NCBI RefSeq assembly: GCF_006716315.1
Contig: NZ_VFOV01000001.1
Span: 3,488,501-3,552,500, forward strand
Source: Nocardioides albertanoniae
Lineage (GTDB): Bacteria > Actinomycetota > Actinomycetes > Propionibacteriales > Nocardioidaceae
DNA length: 64,000 nucleotides
Direction of reading: 5' to 3'
Under the pieces are notes generated by a model. The model worked only from the letters and a program-made list of their open reading frames with translations. It had not been told where the DNA came from and ran no database searches. The position numbers and the translations under genes were made by a program. Within the stretch, counting starts at the first letter, position 1. The number at the start of each line of letters is the position of its first letter. This document shows positions 24,803-33,705 of the stretch, in pieces.

Positions 24803-26215
24803 TCAGGCTCGGGCGAGAGCGATGTCGGTCGGGGACGAGAGGGTGCCGCGCACGGCGGTGGCGGCGGCCACCTCGGGCGAGACCAGGTGGGTGCGGCCGC
24901 CCTTGCCCTGGCGTCCCTCGAAGTTGCGGTTGGAGGTCGAGGCGCTGCGCTCGCCGGGAGCGAGGGTGTCGGGGTTCATGCCCAGGCACATCGAGCAGCC
25001 CGCGCCGCGCCATTCGGCACCGGCGTCGAGGAAGACCTTGTGCAGTCCCTCCTCCTCGGCCTGGAGACGCACCTTGGCCGAGCCCGGCACGACCAGGAAC
25101 CGGGTGCCGTCGGCGACCTTGTGGCCGGCGATGATGTCGGCTGCCGTACGCAGGTCCTCCATGCGTCCGTTGGTGCAGGAGCCGAGGAAGACGGTGTCGA
25201 TGTGCACCTCGCGCATCGGGGTGCCGGCCTCGAGGCCCATGTAGGTCAGCGCCTTCTCGGCGGCGATCTTGGCGTCGGCGTCCTCGAAGTCGTCGGGGCT
25301 CGGCACGGCAGCGCCCAGCGGCACGCCCTGGCCGGGGTTGGTGCCCCAGGTGACGAACGGGGTGACCTCGGCGGCGTCGATGACGATCTCCTTGTCGAAG
25401 ACCGCGTCGTCGTCGGTGACCAGCGACTTCCAGTGCGCGACGGCCTGGTCCCACTCGGCGCCCTTCGGGGCCTCGGGCTTGTCCTGGATGTAGTCGAAGG
25501 TGGTCTCGTCGGGCGCGATCAGACCGGCCTTGGCGCCCCACTCGATCGACATGTTGCAGATGGTCATCCGGGCCTCCATGGAGAGATCGCGGATCGCCTC
25601 GCCGCGATACTCCACGATGTAGCCCTGGCCGCCGCCGGTGCCGGTCTTGGCGATCAGGGTCAGGATCAGGTCCTTGGCGCTGACGCCCTCGGGCAGCGCA
25701 CCGTTGACCGTGACCGCCATCGTCTTCGGCTTGTCCTGCATCAGCGTCTGGGTGGCCAGCACGTGCTCGACCTCGGAAGTGCCGATCCCGAACGCGATCG
25801 CGCCGAACGCACCGTGCGTCGAGGTGTGCGAGTCGCCGCAGACGATGGTCATGCCCGGCTGGGTCAGCCCGAGCTGCGGGCCGACCACGTGGACGATCCC
25901 CTGCTCGGCATCACCGAGAGGATGGAGACGTACGCCGAACTCCTCGGTGTTCTTGCGCAGCGTCTCGACCTGCGTGCGGCTGACCGGGTCGGCGATCGGC
26001 TTGTCCCAGTCGAGGGTCGGGACGTTGTGGTCCTCGGTGGCGATGGTGAGGTCGGGGCGGCGCACCTTCCGGTCGGCCAGCCGCAGGCCGTCGAAGGCCT
26101 GAGGGCTGGTCACCTCATGGATGAGGTGAAGGTCGATGTAGAGGAGATCAGGCTCTCCCGCGGTCGACCGGACGACATGCTCGTCCCACACCTTCTCCGA
26201 CAAGGTCCTGCCCAT
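24803..26215 (-). CDS. leuC: 3-isopropylmalate dehydratase large subunit
   Basis: LeuC is the aconitase-type [4Fe-4S] catalytic subunit. The 470-aa protein carries [13 protein letters not shown], the cluster cysteines in LGSCTNGR and the distal [12 protein letters not shown]. The ATG at 26215 ([10 protein letters not shown]) has GGAG 8 nt upstream and matches the usual length. An ATG seven codons earlier (26236) is less likely. It is divergent from ndgR, which in Streptomyces controls leucine genes. Confidence 0.96.
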   Translation of the reverse strand: MGRTLSEKVWDEHVVRSTAGEPDLLYIDLHLIHEVTSPQAFDGLRLADRKVRRPDLTIATEDHNVPTLDWDKPIADPVSRTQVETLRKNTEEFGVRLHPLGDAEQGIVHVVGPQLGLTQPGMTIVCGDSHTSTHGAFGAIAFGIGTSEVEHVLATQTLMQDKPKTMAVTVNGALPEGVSAKDLILTLIAKTGTGGGQGYIVEYRGEAIRDLSMEARMTICNMSIEWGAKAGLIAPDETTFDYIQDKPEAPKGAEWDQAVAHWKSLVTDDDAVFDKEIVIDAAEVTPFVTWGTNPGQGVPLGAAVPSPDDFEDADAKIAAEKALTYMGLEAGTPMREVHIDTVFLGSCTNGRMEDLRTAADIIAGHKVADGTRFLVVPGSAKVRLQAEEEGLHKVFLDAGAEWRGAGCSMCLGMNPDTLAPGERSASTSNRNFEGRQGKGGRTHLVSPEVAAATAVRGTLSSPTDIALARA

Positions 26216-26347
26216 GACATGTTCTCCATCTGGCATGTTGGTCTGTAGTGGCCGGTGGCGGTTCGTGCATCGAGTCAGACGTTCAGTCTCGCAGTCTCAG
26301 AGCACTGTCAGATCCGCCACTTCCAATCTGCTTCGACGAGCCTAACG

Positions 26348-26376
26348 TTGCATCTCAGGTTCTGAGAAGTTAGTCT
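26348..26376 (+). promoter_or_regulatory. ndgR promoter with an operator-like palindrome between -35 and -10
   Basis: TTGCAT at 26348-26353 and TAGTCT at 26371-26376 are 17 bp apart. A perfect 6-bp-arm palindrome TCTCAGGTTCTGAGA (26353-26367) fills the spacer. The ATG of ndgR follows the -10 box by 6 nt with no Shine-Dalgarno, consistent with a leaderless transcript and autorepression. Inferred from sequence only. Confidence 0.6.
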
Positions 26377-26382
26377 TGCGAT

Positions 26383-27105
26383 ATGGACAGTTCCAGCGGT
26401 GTAGGCGTGCTCGACAAGGCCGCCCTTGTGCTCACAGCCCTTGAGTCGGGCCCGGCGACCCTCGCGGGTCTGGTGGCCGGGACGGGCCTTGCCCGACCGA
26501 CCGCGCACCGGCTGGCGGTCGCCCTCGAGCACCACCGGCTGGTCGCCCGTGACATGCAGGGACGCTTCGTGCTCGGCCCCCGCCTGGCCGAGCTCTCCGC
26601 CGCCGCCGGCGAGGACCGGCTGCTCGCGACCGCCGGGCCCGTGCTGGCGCGTCTGCGCGACATCACCGGCGAGTCCGCCCAGCTGTGGCGCCGCCAGGGC
26701 GACTTCCGCGTCTGCGTCGCCGCCGCCGAGCGCCCCTCCGGCCTGCGCGACACCATCCCGGTCGGCTCACAGCTGACCATGCGCGCCGGGTCGGCCGCCC
26801 AAATACTGATTGCGTGGGAGGACCCCGAGCGCCTCCACCGTGGCCTGCAGAACGCCGCCTTCTCCGCGGCCGCCCTCTCCGGCATCCGTCGCCGCGGCTG
26901 GGCCCAGTCGATCGGCGAGCGCGAGGCCGGTGTCGCCTCGGTCTCTGCCCCCGTACGCTCCCCCGGCGGCAAGGTCATCGCCGCCGTCTCCGTCTCCGGG
27001 CCCCTCGAGCGCCTCAGCCGCCAGCCCGGCAAGATGCACGCGCCCGCCGTGCTCGCCGCCGCCGACCGACTCTCGGAGTCGTTGCGGCGGGCCGCGGCGG
27101 AGTAG
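26383..27105 (+). CDS. ndgR: IclR-family regulator, NdgR/LtbR type
   Basis: The 240-aa protein has an N-terminal winged helix-turn-helix (LAGLVAGTGLARPTAHRLAVAL) and a C-terminal effector domain (GSAAQILIAWE and VSAPVRSPGGKVIAAVSVSGP). Length, sequence style and divergent placement next to leuCD match NdgR of Streptomyces and LtbR of Corynebacterium, which regulate leucine and other amino-acid genes. It probably binds the shared 26216-26382 region. No Shine-Dalgarno precedes the ATG. Its stop is 8 bp from a palindromic repeat. Confidence 0.88.
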   Translation: MDSSSGVGVLDKAALVLTALESGPATLAGLVAGTGLARPTAHRLAVALEHHRLVARDMQGRFVLGPRLAELSAAAGEDRLLATAGPVLARLRDITGESAQLWRRQGDFRVCVAAAERPSGLRDTIPVGSQLTMRAGSAAQILIAWEDPERLHRGLQNAAFSAAALSGIRRRGWAQSIGEREAGVASVSAPVRSPGGKVIAAVSVSGPLERLSRQPGKMHAPAVLAAADRLSESLRRAAAE

Positions 27106-27112
27106 CGACGCG

Positions 27113-27146
27113 GAGATGTTCACCGAGGTATCTCGGTGAACATCTC
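27113..27146. repeat. Palindrome of the TTCACCGAG family, probable two-way terminator
   Basis: 15-bp arms (27113-27127 and 27132-27146) surround GTAT between convergent genes. A related copy with the reverse-complement loop (ATAC) lies at 52815-52838, also between convergent genes. Confidence 0.75.
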
Positions 27147-27573
27147 AGCCGCAGATCCGCCGCACCGCCTCCCGCACCGCCCCGAAGTCCTCGGCACGCG
27201 ACTGCCCCTCGGCGGACTCGAGGATCGCAGCGACGCCGTAGTCCTCGAAGAGCGGCGCCCTGGCCTCCTCGAGATCGCCCGCGACCAGCGCGACGACCCC
27301 GGCCGGGGTGCTCTCGGCGAAACGTACCGACCAGGTCGGCTGCTGGAGCCCGCCGACGCGTTCGATCGTCGTCTTCGCCTCGTCGCTCGAGACGTCCTTG
27401 TCGCAGGTGAGCCGGCCGTCGACGACCAGCTCACCGACGCTCCCGCTCCTGCTCGCGGCCGTCGCCGAGCTCACCGGTGGCGACGACTCCTCCCCGCACC
27501 CGGCGACAGCGACGAGGCAGGCCAGGACAGCCGGGAGCACCACCGCAGTCGTACGCCACATCGGTCTCGCCAT
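27145..27573 (-). CDS. Small lipoprotein, function unknown
   Basis: The 142-aa protein has an N-terminal hydrophobic segment and a lipobox (LVAVAGC) with Cys near residue 26, so it should be lipid-anchored outside the membrane. The rest has two further Cys (LTCDKD and RRICG) that may form a disulfide. No known domain is recognised. Its ATG overlaps the ogt stop by 4 nt, so it is translated from the alkylation-repair operon, although a link to repair is not evident. Confidence 0.72.
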   Translation of the reverse strand: MARPMWRTTAVVLPAVLACLVAVAGCGEESSPPVSSATAASRSGSVGELVVDGRLTCDKDVSSDEAKTTIERVGGLQQPTWSVRFAESTPAGVVALVAGDLEEARAPLFEDYGVAAILESAEGQSRAEDFGAVREAVRRICG

Positions 27574-28052
27574 CAGAACAGCGCGCCGCTCTCCAGGCCC
27601 AGCAGCGCGGTCTTGCGGTCCAGACCGCCGGCGTAGCCGGTGAGCGAACCGTCAGCGCCCACCACACGGTGGCACGGGATCACGATCGGGATCGGGTTCC
27701 TGCCGTTGGCGAGCCCGACGGCACGGGCGCCGTGACCGGTCATCGAGAGGCGGCCGGCGATCTGCCCGTAGGAGCAGGTGGTGCCGTAGTCGATCTTCTG
27801 CAGCTGATCCCAGACCCGCTCCTGGAAGGCGGTGCCGGCCGGCGACAGCGGGAGGTCGAAGGTGGTCCGGTCACCGGCGAAGTACTCCGCCAGCTGTCGG
27901 GCACACTCGACGAGCAACGGGTCGTCGTCGGCCCGATCCCCGCGCACGCGGCCGTCGGCGTAGTCGGCGGGCATGAATTCGATCGCGGTGATCGCGCCGT
28001 CGTTGGCGACCAGCCTCAGCTGGCCCACGGGCGATTCGACGAGAGTCCACAT
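27573..28052 (-). CDS. ogt: Methylated-DNA--[protein]-cysteine S-methyltransferase
   Basis: The 159-aa suicide protein removes alkyl groups from O6-guanine. It has the acceptor motif PCHRVVG with the reactive Cys, RAVGLANGRNP before it and GGLDRKTALLGLE after it, the normal order. The ATG at 28052 has GGAGG 7 nt upstream and shares one base with the ada-alkA stop (TGATG), so it is translationally coupled. The neighbouring adaptive-response gene supports the role. Confidence 0.95.
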   Translation of the reverse strand: MWTLVESPVGQLRLVANDGAITAIEFMPADYADGRVRGDRADDDPLLVECARQLAEYFAGDRTTFDLPLSPAGTAFQERVWDQLQKIDYGTTCSYGQIAGRLSMTGHGARAVGLANGRNPIPIVIPCHRVVGADGSLTGYAGGLDRKTALLGLESGALF

Positions 28053-29539
28053 CAGAGTTCCTCCACAGCAGTCAGTGATGTCCATAGGTAGAGCAGGGCG
28101 TAGGAACGCCAGGGGCGCCACGCGGCGGGGTCCGCGTCAGCGGCATCCAGCACGTCGAGGGCTCGTTTGATGCCGAGGTCGGTCGGCAAGAAGATGTCGG
28201 GGTGCCCGAGCGCGCGCAGGGCGACGTAGTCGGCGGTCCAGGGGCCGACCCCGGGCTGACTCATCAGCTGCTCGTGCACGACGTCGCGGTCGGTGCCACG
28301 GTCGAGCTGGAGCTCACCGGCGGCAAGAGCGGACGCGAGCCCGGTGACCGCGCGGCCCCGGGCGCGCGGCATCGGCAGGCCGGCCGGGTCGGCGGCGGCG
28401 AGCGTCTCCGCGGCCGGGAAGAGGTGGGTGAGGCCGTCGATGCCGGTCGCGATCGGGCGTCCGTGCTCGGCGACCATCCCGGCCAGCACGGTGCGCGCGC
28501 CGGCCACCGAGACCTGCTGGCCCACGATCGTACGCAGTGCCAGCTCGCCCCCGTCGACGGTGCCGGCCACGCGCAGCCCCGGCAGGGCCGCGGCCAGCGG
28601 CCCGATGACCGGGTCGTCGGCGAAGACGTCGGCCACCGCGAGCGGGTCGCAGTCGGCGTCGAGAAGACGCCGGGCGCGCTCCACGGCCGCGGTGGTGTCG
28701 CGCAGGTCGGCGAGCTCGAAGGTGGCATGGACGAACCCCGTCTCCCCCGCGGGGATGTCGGTGAGCTCGATGCGCAGCGTGCCCGGCCCGTTGGGAAGGT
28801 CGAGCGTGCGGGCGAACCACCGCCGCCCCTCCGCGACCCCGGCGGCCTCGACACCCGGCACCAGGTGGTCACGCAGGAAGGCATGCAGCGCCCGGCCGGC
28901 GAACGGCGTACGCACCGCGAGGCGTAGCGCGATCGTGCCGTCGGCGTGACGGCGGGCCCCACGGCGGCCACGGAGATCGGTGGGCGAGGCCGCATAGACC
29001 TCGCGGACGGTGTCGTTGAACTGGCGCACGCTCGAGAAGCCCGCCGCGAAGGCGATGTCGGCGAAACCGAGCTCGGTGGTCTCGACCAGCGTGCGGGCGG
29101 TCTGCGCCCGTCGGGCCCGCGCCAGGGCGAGCGGCCCGGCGCCCAGCTCGGTGGTCAGCAGCCGGGTCAGATGACGCGGCGAGTAGCCGACACGATGGGC
29201 CAGTCCTTCGACGCCCTCACGATCGACGACGCCGTCGGCGATCAGCCGCATCGCGCGCCCGGCGAGCGAGGCCGCCACATCCCACTCGGGGCTGCCCGGC
29301 GTCGCGTCGGGGCGGCAGCGCTTGCACGCCCGGTAGCCAGCCGCCTGGGCGGCCGCCGCGGTGCGGTGGAAGGAGACGTTGACCAGCGCCGGCGTACGTG
29401 CCGGGCAGGAGGGCCTGCAGTAGATGCCGGTGGAGGAGACAGCGGTGTAGAAGATCCCGTCGAAGCGCCGGTCCCGTGAGCGAACAGCGCGGTAGCACGA
29501 CTCGAGGTCGAGGCCGTTCACGCTCGTTGTTCCGTCCAT
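28052..29539 (-). CDS. Ada-type regulator fused to AlkA DNA glycosylase
   Basis: The 495-aa fusion has three parts. The Ada zinc/methyl-acceptor domain has C41 (YCRPSCPARTP), C45, C72 and C75. An AraC-type helix-turn-helix follows (YSPRHLTRLL, FAAGFSSVRQFN). The AlkA HhH-GPD glycosylase comes last (VGQQVSVAGA, QPGVGPWTADY and the catalytic Asp in LPTDLGI). It should sense methylphosphotriesters, activate its own operon and excise alkylated bases. It is first of ada-alkA, ogt and the lipoprotein gene. The fused AlkA is common in actinobacteria. Start at 29539. Confidence 0.94.
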   Translation of the reverse strand: MDGTTSVNGLDLESCYRAVRSRDRRFDGIFYTAVSSTGIYCRPSCPARTPALVNVSFHRTAAAAQAAGYRACKRCRPDATPGSPEWDVAASLAGRAMRLIADGVVDREGVEGLAHRVGYSPRHLTRLLTTELGAGPLALARARRAQTARTLVETTELGFADIAFAAGFSSVRQFNDTVREVYAASPTDLRGRRGARRHADGTIALRLAVRTPFAGRALHAFLRDHLVPGVEAAGVAEGRRWFARTLDLPNGPGTLRIELTDIPAGETGFVHATFELADLRDTTAAVERARRLLDADCDPLAVADVFADDPVIGPLAAALPGLRVAGTVDGGELALRTIVGQQVSVAGARTVLAGMVAEHGRPIATGIDGLTHLFPAAETLAAADPAGLPMPRARGRAVTGLASALAAGELQLDRGTDRDVVHEQLMSQPGVGPWTADYVALRALGHPDIFLPTDLGIKRALDVLDAADADPAAWRPWRSYALLYLWTSLTAVEEL

Positions 29540-29702
29540 GTCATCAATATTGCCGTTTTAGACGGTGATTTACGCGCGGAAATCGGACAACGCCATCCTC
29601 ATGGTTTCACAATGTCGTTACCTGAACCAGCAACCTCTCGGCCCGCTGGAGCGTAGTACCAGGTGGGGGCTGCCGCAGCAGAGCGAGAACCGAGGGGGAC
29701 CG

Positions 29703-30908
29703 ATGAGGAGCAAGACGTGGTCCGGCACGCGCACGGTCGCGGTGACCGTCGCGGTGACGATGCTGATCCTCGCGGCCGGCACCGGGATCGCCACCTGGGC
29801 CTTCTACGGCCACCTCAACCGCAACCTCGACACCAGCGGTGACATCCAGCATCTCCTCGACGGGGCCGACGACAACGACGACGGCCCCCGGCGACCGCTC
29901 AACATCTTGATCCTCGGCACCGACGGCCGCGACTGCAAGGGCTGCTCGATCGACGGCGAGAGCGGGGCCGGCGGATCCGACAGCACGATCCTGCTCCACG
30001 TCGCGGCCGACCGGAAGTCCGCCTACGGCGTCTCGATCCCCCGCGACGCGATCGTCGACCGCCCCGAGTGCACCACCGAGGACGGCAAGAAGATCGACGA
30101 GGCCAAGGACGTCATGTGGAACCAGGCGTACGCGCTCGGCGGCCCGATCTGCACCGCCCGCCAGACCGAGCTGCTGACCGGCGTGCCCTTCGACCACTAC
30201 ATCGCCCTCGACTTCGCCGGGTTCCGCGGGATGGTCGACGCGGTCGGCGGCGTCACGGTCTGCATCCCGGAGGCCATCGACGACAAGGAGCACAACATCT
30301 TCCTACCCGCCGGCACCCACAACCTGCGCGGGAAGCAGGCGCTCGACTACGTGCGCAACCGCTCCTCGACCCCCAACGCCGACCTGGGCCGGATGCGACG
30401 CCAGCAGTACTTCCTCACCACCCTGTCCACCAAGGTCCTCTCGGCCGACACGTTGACCCGCCCGCGCCGGCTGGCGAAGTTCGCCGCCGAGCTCTCCAAG
30501 TCGATCAGCACCGACATCGGCTCCGTCTCCGGCCTGGCCGAGCTGGCCGCCCAGATGCGCGAGATCAAACCGACCGGCGTCGAGTTCGTGACCGTGCCCA
30601 ACGCCGGCTTCCCCACAGGCGACCCCAACTGGGGCCGGCTGCGGATCCTGCCCGAGTCCGACCAGCTGTGGCAGCGGATGCTCGATGACCGTCCGCTCCA
30701 CGACCCGCGCGACCCGGCGCCCTCGTCCGCCTCGCCGACCACGCCCGCAAACCCCGGCAGCGCTTCGGCCGCGCCGGGCCCCACCGGGTCGGGATCGTCC
30801 GCCGGCCCGGGCTCCGAGGCGGCCCCGAGCGACGTACCGGCGGATGCGATGAGCCCCGAGGAGAAGGACAAGGACGCCGCCGACAACGGCCTGTGCGCAC
30901 CCGCCTGA
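29703..30908 (+). CDS. LytR-CpsA-Psr (LCP) family cell-wall ligase
   Basis: The 401-aa protein has one N-terminal transmembrane helix (residues about 10-32) and an extracellular LCP domain. NILILGTDGRD, SIPRDAIV (Arg/Asp of the active site), DAVGGVTVCIPE and LDYVRNR are visible. LCP enzymes attach teichoic acids, arabinogalactan or other glycopolymers to peptidoglycan. The last 85 residues are a Pro/Ser/Ala-rich, acidic low-complexity tail ending in Cys-Ala-Pro-Ala. The ATG at 29703 has GAGGGGG upstream. Confidence 0.92.
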   Translation: MRSKTWSGTRTVAVTVAVTMLILAAGTGIATWAFYGHLNRNLDTSGDIQHLLDGADDNDDGPRRPLNILILGTDGRDCKGCSIDGESGAGGSDSTILLHVAADRKSAYGVSIPRDAIVDRPECTTEDGKKIDEAKDVMWNQAYALGGPICTARQTELLTGVPFDHYIALDFAGFRGMVDAVGGVTVCIPEAIDDKEHNIFLPAGTHNLRGKQALDYVRNRSSTPNADLGRMRRQQYFLTTLSTKVLSADTLTRPRRLAKFAAELSKSISTDIGSVSGLAELAAQMREIKPTGVEFVTVPNAGFPTGDPNWGRLRILPESDQLWQRMLDDRPLHDPRDPAPSSASPTTPANPGSASAAPGPTGSGSSAGPGSEAAPSDVPADAMSPEEKDKDAADNGLCAPA

Positions 30909-30931
30909 GCGTGATGTGATCCACTCTCGTC

Positions 30932-32473
30932 ATGACCTACACCACGGTTCCCGTCGGGGTCGGCGCACTCACCTTCGACCAGGTAGTCGCCGTCGCCCGT
31001 GACAACGCCCAGATCACCCTCACCGACGAGTCTCTGAACGCGATGGCCACAAGCCGCGCGCTCATCGAGGATCTCGCCCACGACACCCGGCCCCACTACG
31101 GCATCTCGACAGGTTTCGGCGCTCTGGCCAACACCTCGATCCCGCCCGAGCACCGCGCCCAGCTGCAGGCCTCGCTGGTGCGCTCGCACGCCGCGTCGTC
31201 CGGCGCCGAGATCGAGAAGGAGGTCGTCCGCGGCCTCATGCTGCTGCGCCTCTCGACCCTGGCCACCGGCCGCACGGGCGTACGCCCCGAGGTCGCCTCG
31301 ACCTACGCCGAGCTCCTCAACGCCCAGATCACCCCCGTGATCGGCGAGTACGGCTCGCTCGGCTGCTCCGGCGACCTGGCCCCGCTCGCGCACTGCGCGC
31401 TCGCGGCGATGGGCGAGGGCGAGGTACGCGACGCGTCCGGTGGGCTCGTGCCGGCGGCTGACGCGCTGGCGGCTGCCGGGATCACCCCGGTCAGCCTCCG
31501 CGAGAAGGAGGGGCTGGCGCTGATCAACGGCACCGACGGGATGCTGGCGATGCTCATCATGGCGCTCGCCGATCTCGACGACCTGGTCGCCACCGCCGAC
31601 ATCGCCGGAGCGCTCAGCATCGAGGGCCTCCAGGGCACCGACACCGTCTTCGCCTCGGATCTGCAGGAGCTGCGCCCGCACGCCGGACAGGCCGTCTCGG
31701 CCGCCAACATCCGCGCGGTGCTGGCCGAGAGCGGCATCGTCGCCGACCACCGTGGCACCGGGTTCACCCGCGTGCAGGACGCCTACTCGCTGCGCTGCGC
31801 GCCCCAGGTGCACGGCGCGGTGCGCGACACGATGGCCCACGCCGCCCTGGTGGCCAAGACCGAGCTCGCCAGCGCGGTCGACAACCCGGTGGTCACCCTC
31901 GACGGCCGGGTCGAGTCCAACGGCAACTTCCACGGTGCACCGGTCGGCTACGTGCTCGACTTCCTGGCGATCGCCACCGCCGACCTCGCCTCGATCTCCG
32001 AGCGCCGCACCGACCGCTTCCTCGACAAGGCTCGCAACCACGGCCTGCCGCCGTTCCTGGCCCACGACCCCGGCGTCGACTCCGGGCACATGATCGCGCA
32101 GTACACGCAGGCCGGGATCGTCTCCGACCTCAAGCGCCTCGCCGTGCCGGCGTCGGTCGACTCCATCCCGACGAGCGCGATGCAGGAGGACCACGTCTCG
32201 ATGGGCTGGAACGCCGCCCGCAAGCTGCGCCGCGCGATCACCGGCGCTCAGCAGGTCGTGGCCATCGAGATCCTCACCGCTGCCCGTGCCATCGACATGC
32301 GCGCTCCCGAACGCCCCGGCCCGGTGGGCGCCGCGCTGGTCGAGGAGATCCGCCGGCTCGTCCCCGCTCCTGGGCCCGACCGGTTCCTCTCCCCCGACAT
32401 CAAGGCCGTCGTCGGCCTCGTCACCGACGGCACCCTGCTCTCCCGGGCGCGCTCGTTGACGTCGGTGTTGTGA
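30932..32473 (+). CDS. hutH: Histidine ammonia-lyase with Cys-Ser-Gly MIO triad
   Basis: HutH deaminates L-histidine to urocanate. The 513-aa protein has YGISTGFGAL, the cofactor site GSLGCSGDLAPLAH, NGTDGMLA, SSDNP-type SAVDNPV and QEDHVSMG. The autocatalytic MIO prosthetic group normally forms from Ala-Ser-Gly. Here residues 145-147 are Cys-Ser-Gly, a variant I believe occurs in other actinobacterial HutH. No other hut gene is adjacent. It starts 23 nt after the LCP gene and ends before a long inverted repeat. Confidence 0.93.
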   Translation: MTYTTVPVGVGALTFDQVVAVARDNAQITLTDESLNAMATSRALIEDLAHDTRPHYGISTGFGALANTSIPPEHRAQLQASLVRSHAASSGAEIEKEVVRGLMLLRLSTLATGRTGVRPEVASTYAELLNAQITPVIGEYGSLGCSGDLAPLAHCALAAMGEGEVRDASGGLVPAADALAAAGITPVSLREKEGLALINGTDGMLAMLIMALADLDDLVATADIAGALSIEGLQGTDTVFASDLQELRPHAGQAVSAANIRAVLAESGIVADHRGTGFTRVQDAYSLRCAPQVHGAVRDTMAHAALVAKTELASAVDNPVVTLDGRVESNGNFHGAPVGYVLDFLAIATADLASISERRTDRFLDKARNHGLPPFLAHDPGVDSGHMIAQYTQAGIVSDLKRLAVPASVDSIPTSAMQEDHVSMGWNAARKLRRAITGAQQVVAIEILTAARAIDMRAPERPGPVGAALVEEIRRLVPAPGPDRFLSPDIKAVVGLVTDGTLLSRARSLTSVL

Positions 32474-32479
32474 TGGGGA

Positions 32480-32547
32480 TGCACACAGTCGTGACGGGTG
32501 TGACGCCTGATCCACCTCAACCGTCACGTCCGTAACGACTGTGTGCA
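32480..32547. repeat. Long-loop inverted repeat after hutH
   Basis: A perfect 13-bp arm (TGCACACAGTCGT at 32480-32492) pairs with 32535-32547. Inner GTGACG/CGTCAC pairs add to the stem. It may terminate hutH or lie in the leader of the next gene, whose start is 17 nt downstream. Confidence 0.55.
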
Positions 32548-32564
32548 CCAGCAAGGGAGAGATC

Positions 32565-33080
32565 GTGCCAACGACTCCGGACCGCAGGATCCGTCCAGCC
32601 ACCGCGGACGACGCGGCCGCGTGCGCGCGCATCTACGCCCCCTACGTCGAGAACACCGTGGTCTCCTTCGAGACCGAGCCGCCGAGTCCCGAGGAGATGG
32701 CGCGCCGCATCGAGGCCGCGACCGCCGAGCACGCCTGGCTCGTCCTCGAGGTGGACGCCGCGAACGGCTCCGAGGTGATCGGCTACGCGTACGCCACCCA
32801 GCACCGCACCCGCGCGGCCTACCGCTGGGCCTGCGACGTGTCGATCTACCTCGACCAGGACCGTCGCGGCGAAGGCGCGGGCGCCGCGCTCTACACGGCC
32901 CTGTTCCGGGCCCTCGCCGAGCGCGGCTACCGCCGCGCCCTGGCCGGCATCGCGATCCCCAACGAGGCCAGCCTCGGCATCCACCGCTCCTTCGGCTTCA
33001 CCGAGGTCGGGACGTATCGACGGATCGGCTGGAAGTTCGATGCCTGGCACGACGTCACCTGGTTGCAGTTCGATCTGTGA
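32565..33080 (+). CDS. GNAT N-acetyltransferase, phosphinothricin acetyltransferase-like
   Basis: The 171-aa protein has the acetyl-CoA loop DQDRRGEGAGAAL and the C-terminal GFTEVGTYRRIGWKFDAWHD pattern of the Pat/Bar/MnaT branch. That branch acetylates phosphinothricin, methionine sulfone or sulfoximine and similar amino acids. The exact substrate cannot be told. The GTG at 32565 has GGGAG close upstream; a GTG eight codons earlier is an alternative. Confidence 0.85.
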   Translation: MPTTPDRRIRPATADDAAACARIYAPYVENTVVSFETEPPSPEEMARRIEAATAEHAWLVLEVDAANGSEVIGYAYATQHRTRAAYRWACDVSIYLDQDRRGEGAGAALYTALFRALAERGYRRALAGIAIPNEASLGIHRSFGFTEVGTYRRIGWKFDAWHDVTWLQFDL

Positions 33081-33090
33081 GGGAACGACG

Positions 33091-33121
33091 AAGGGCCCCG
33101 AGTCAGTGACTCGGGGCCCTT
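33091..33121 (-). terminator. Terminator of the first tRNA-Glu gene
   Basis: 15-bp perfect arms around one G, directly beyond the 3' end of the minus-strand tRNA. It can also serve the convergent GNAT gene. Confidence 0.85.
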
Positions 33122-33128
33122 CCGTGCG

Positions 33129-33204
33129 TGGTACCCCCGACCGGATTTGAACCGGCGTTACCGCCGTGAGAGGGCGACGTCCTAGGCCGCTAGACGACGG
33201 GGGC
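33129..33204 (-). tRNA. tRNA-Glu (anticodon CTC), copy 1
   Basis: The reverse strand folds as a standard cloverleaf. The 7-bp acceptor GCCCCCG pairs with CGGGGGT, the anticodon loop CTCTCAC reads CTC, the T arm is CCGG-TTCAAAT-CCGG and CCA is encoded. It decodes GAG and sits near gltX, which charges it. Confidence 0.95.
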
Positions 33205-33331
33205 TTGCACCTCCTGCACGGACCTTTCGGCCCCGCAGGCAGGAGAAACATTACCTGACGACCTGCCGATCCCCCACATCGGGACCGCCCCGCCGACACC
33301 GGCCACCCCGAGACCCACGGCCGGAAATGAC

Positions 33332-33362
33332 GAAGAGCCCGAGTCGATGACTCGGGCTCTTC
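33332..33362 (-). terminator. Terminator of the second tRNA-Glu gene
   Basis: 14-bp perfect arms around GAT, placed exactly as the terminator of copy 1 relative to its tRNA. Confidence 0.85.
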
Positions 33363-33367
33363 CTGCG

Positions 33368-33443
33368 TGGTACCCCCGACCGGATTTGAACCGGCGTTAC
33401 CGCCGTGAGAGGGCGACGTCCTAGGCCGCTAGACGACGGGGGC
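33368..33443 (-). tRNA. tRNA-Glu (anticodon CTC), copy 2
   Basis: The sequence appears identical to copy 1 including the encoded CCA. Together with its terminator it forms a tandem duplication of about 240 bp period. Confidence 0.95.
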
Positions 33444-33506
33444 TTGCAGCGGGCGAAACCTTAGCGAAGCGCTTCGGTGACTCCCAAATCCTCCGTAGAG
33501 GATCCG

Positions 33507-33578
33507 CTGGGCTACTAGGACTCGAACCTAGAATAACTGGACCAGAACCAGTCGTGTTGCCAATTACACCATAGCCCA
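33507..33578 (-). tRNA. tRNA-Gln (anticodon CTG)
   Basis: The 72-nt cloverleaf has acceptor TGGGCTA paired with TAGCCCA, anticodon stem ACTGG/CCAGT around TTCTGGT (CTG) and T loop TTCGAGT. CCA is not encoded, unlike the neighbouring tRNA-Glu genes. Confidence 0.95.
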
Positions 33579-33705
33579 TCGTATTGCTCGACTTAGCCTC
33601 TCAGAGGCCGTCACAGACGAACGATGTCGGTCTCGGAATTGCTCCCTCAACCGAGAGAGAACACTACCGGCGGGGCCCCGACGTACGAAATCGGCACGCC
33701 CGAAT

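Noticed and set aside
30347..32632. 761-residue minus-strand frame opposite hutH
   Set aside because: It is a shadow of hutH and the LCP gene; no conserved motif.
33129..33578. tRNA cluster as an attachment site of an integrated element
   Set aside because: No integrase, no phage genes and no partial tRNA copy at a distance; the tandem tRNA-Glu is a simple duplication.
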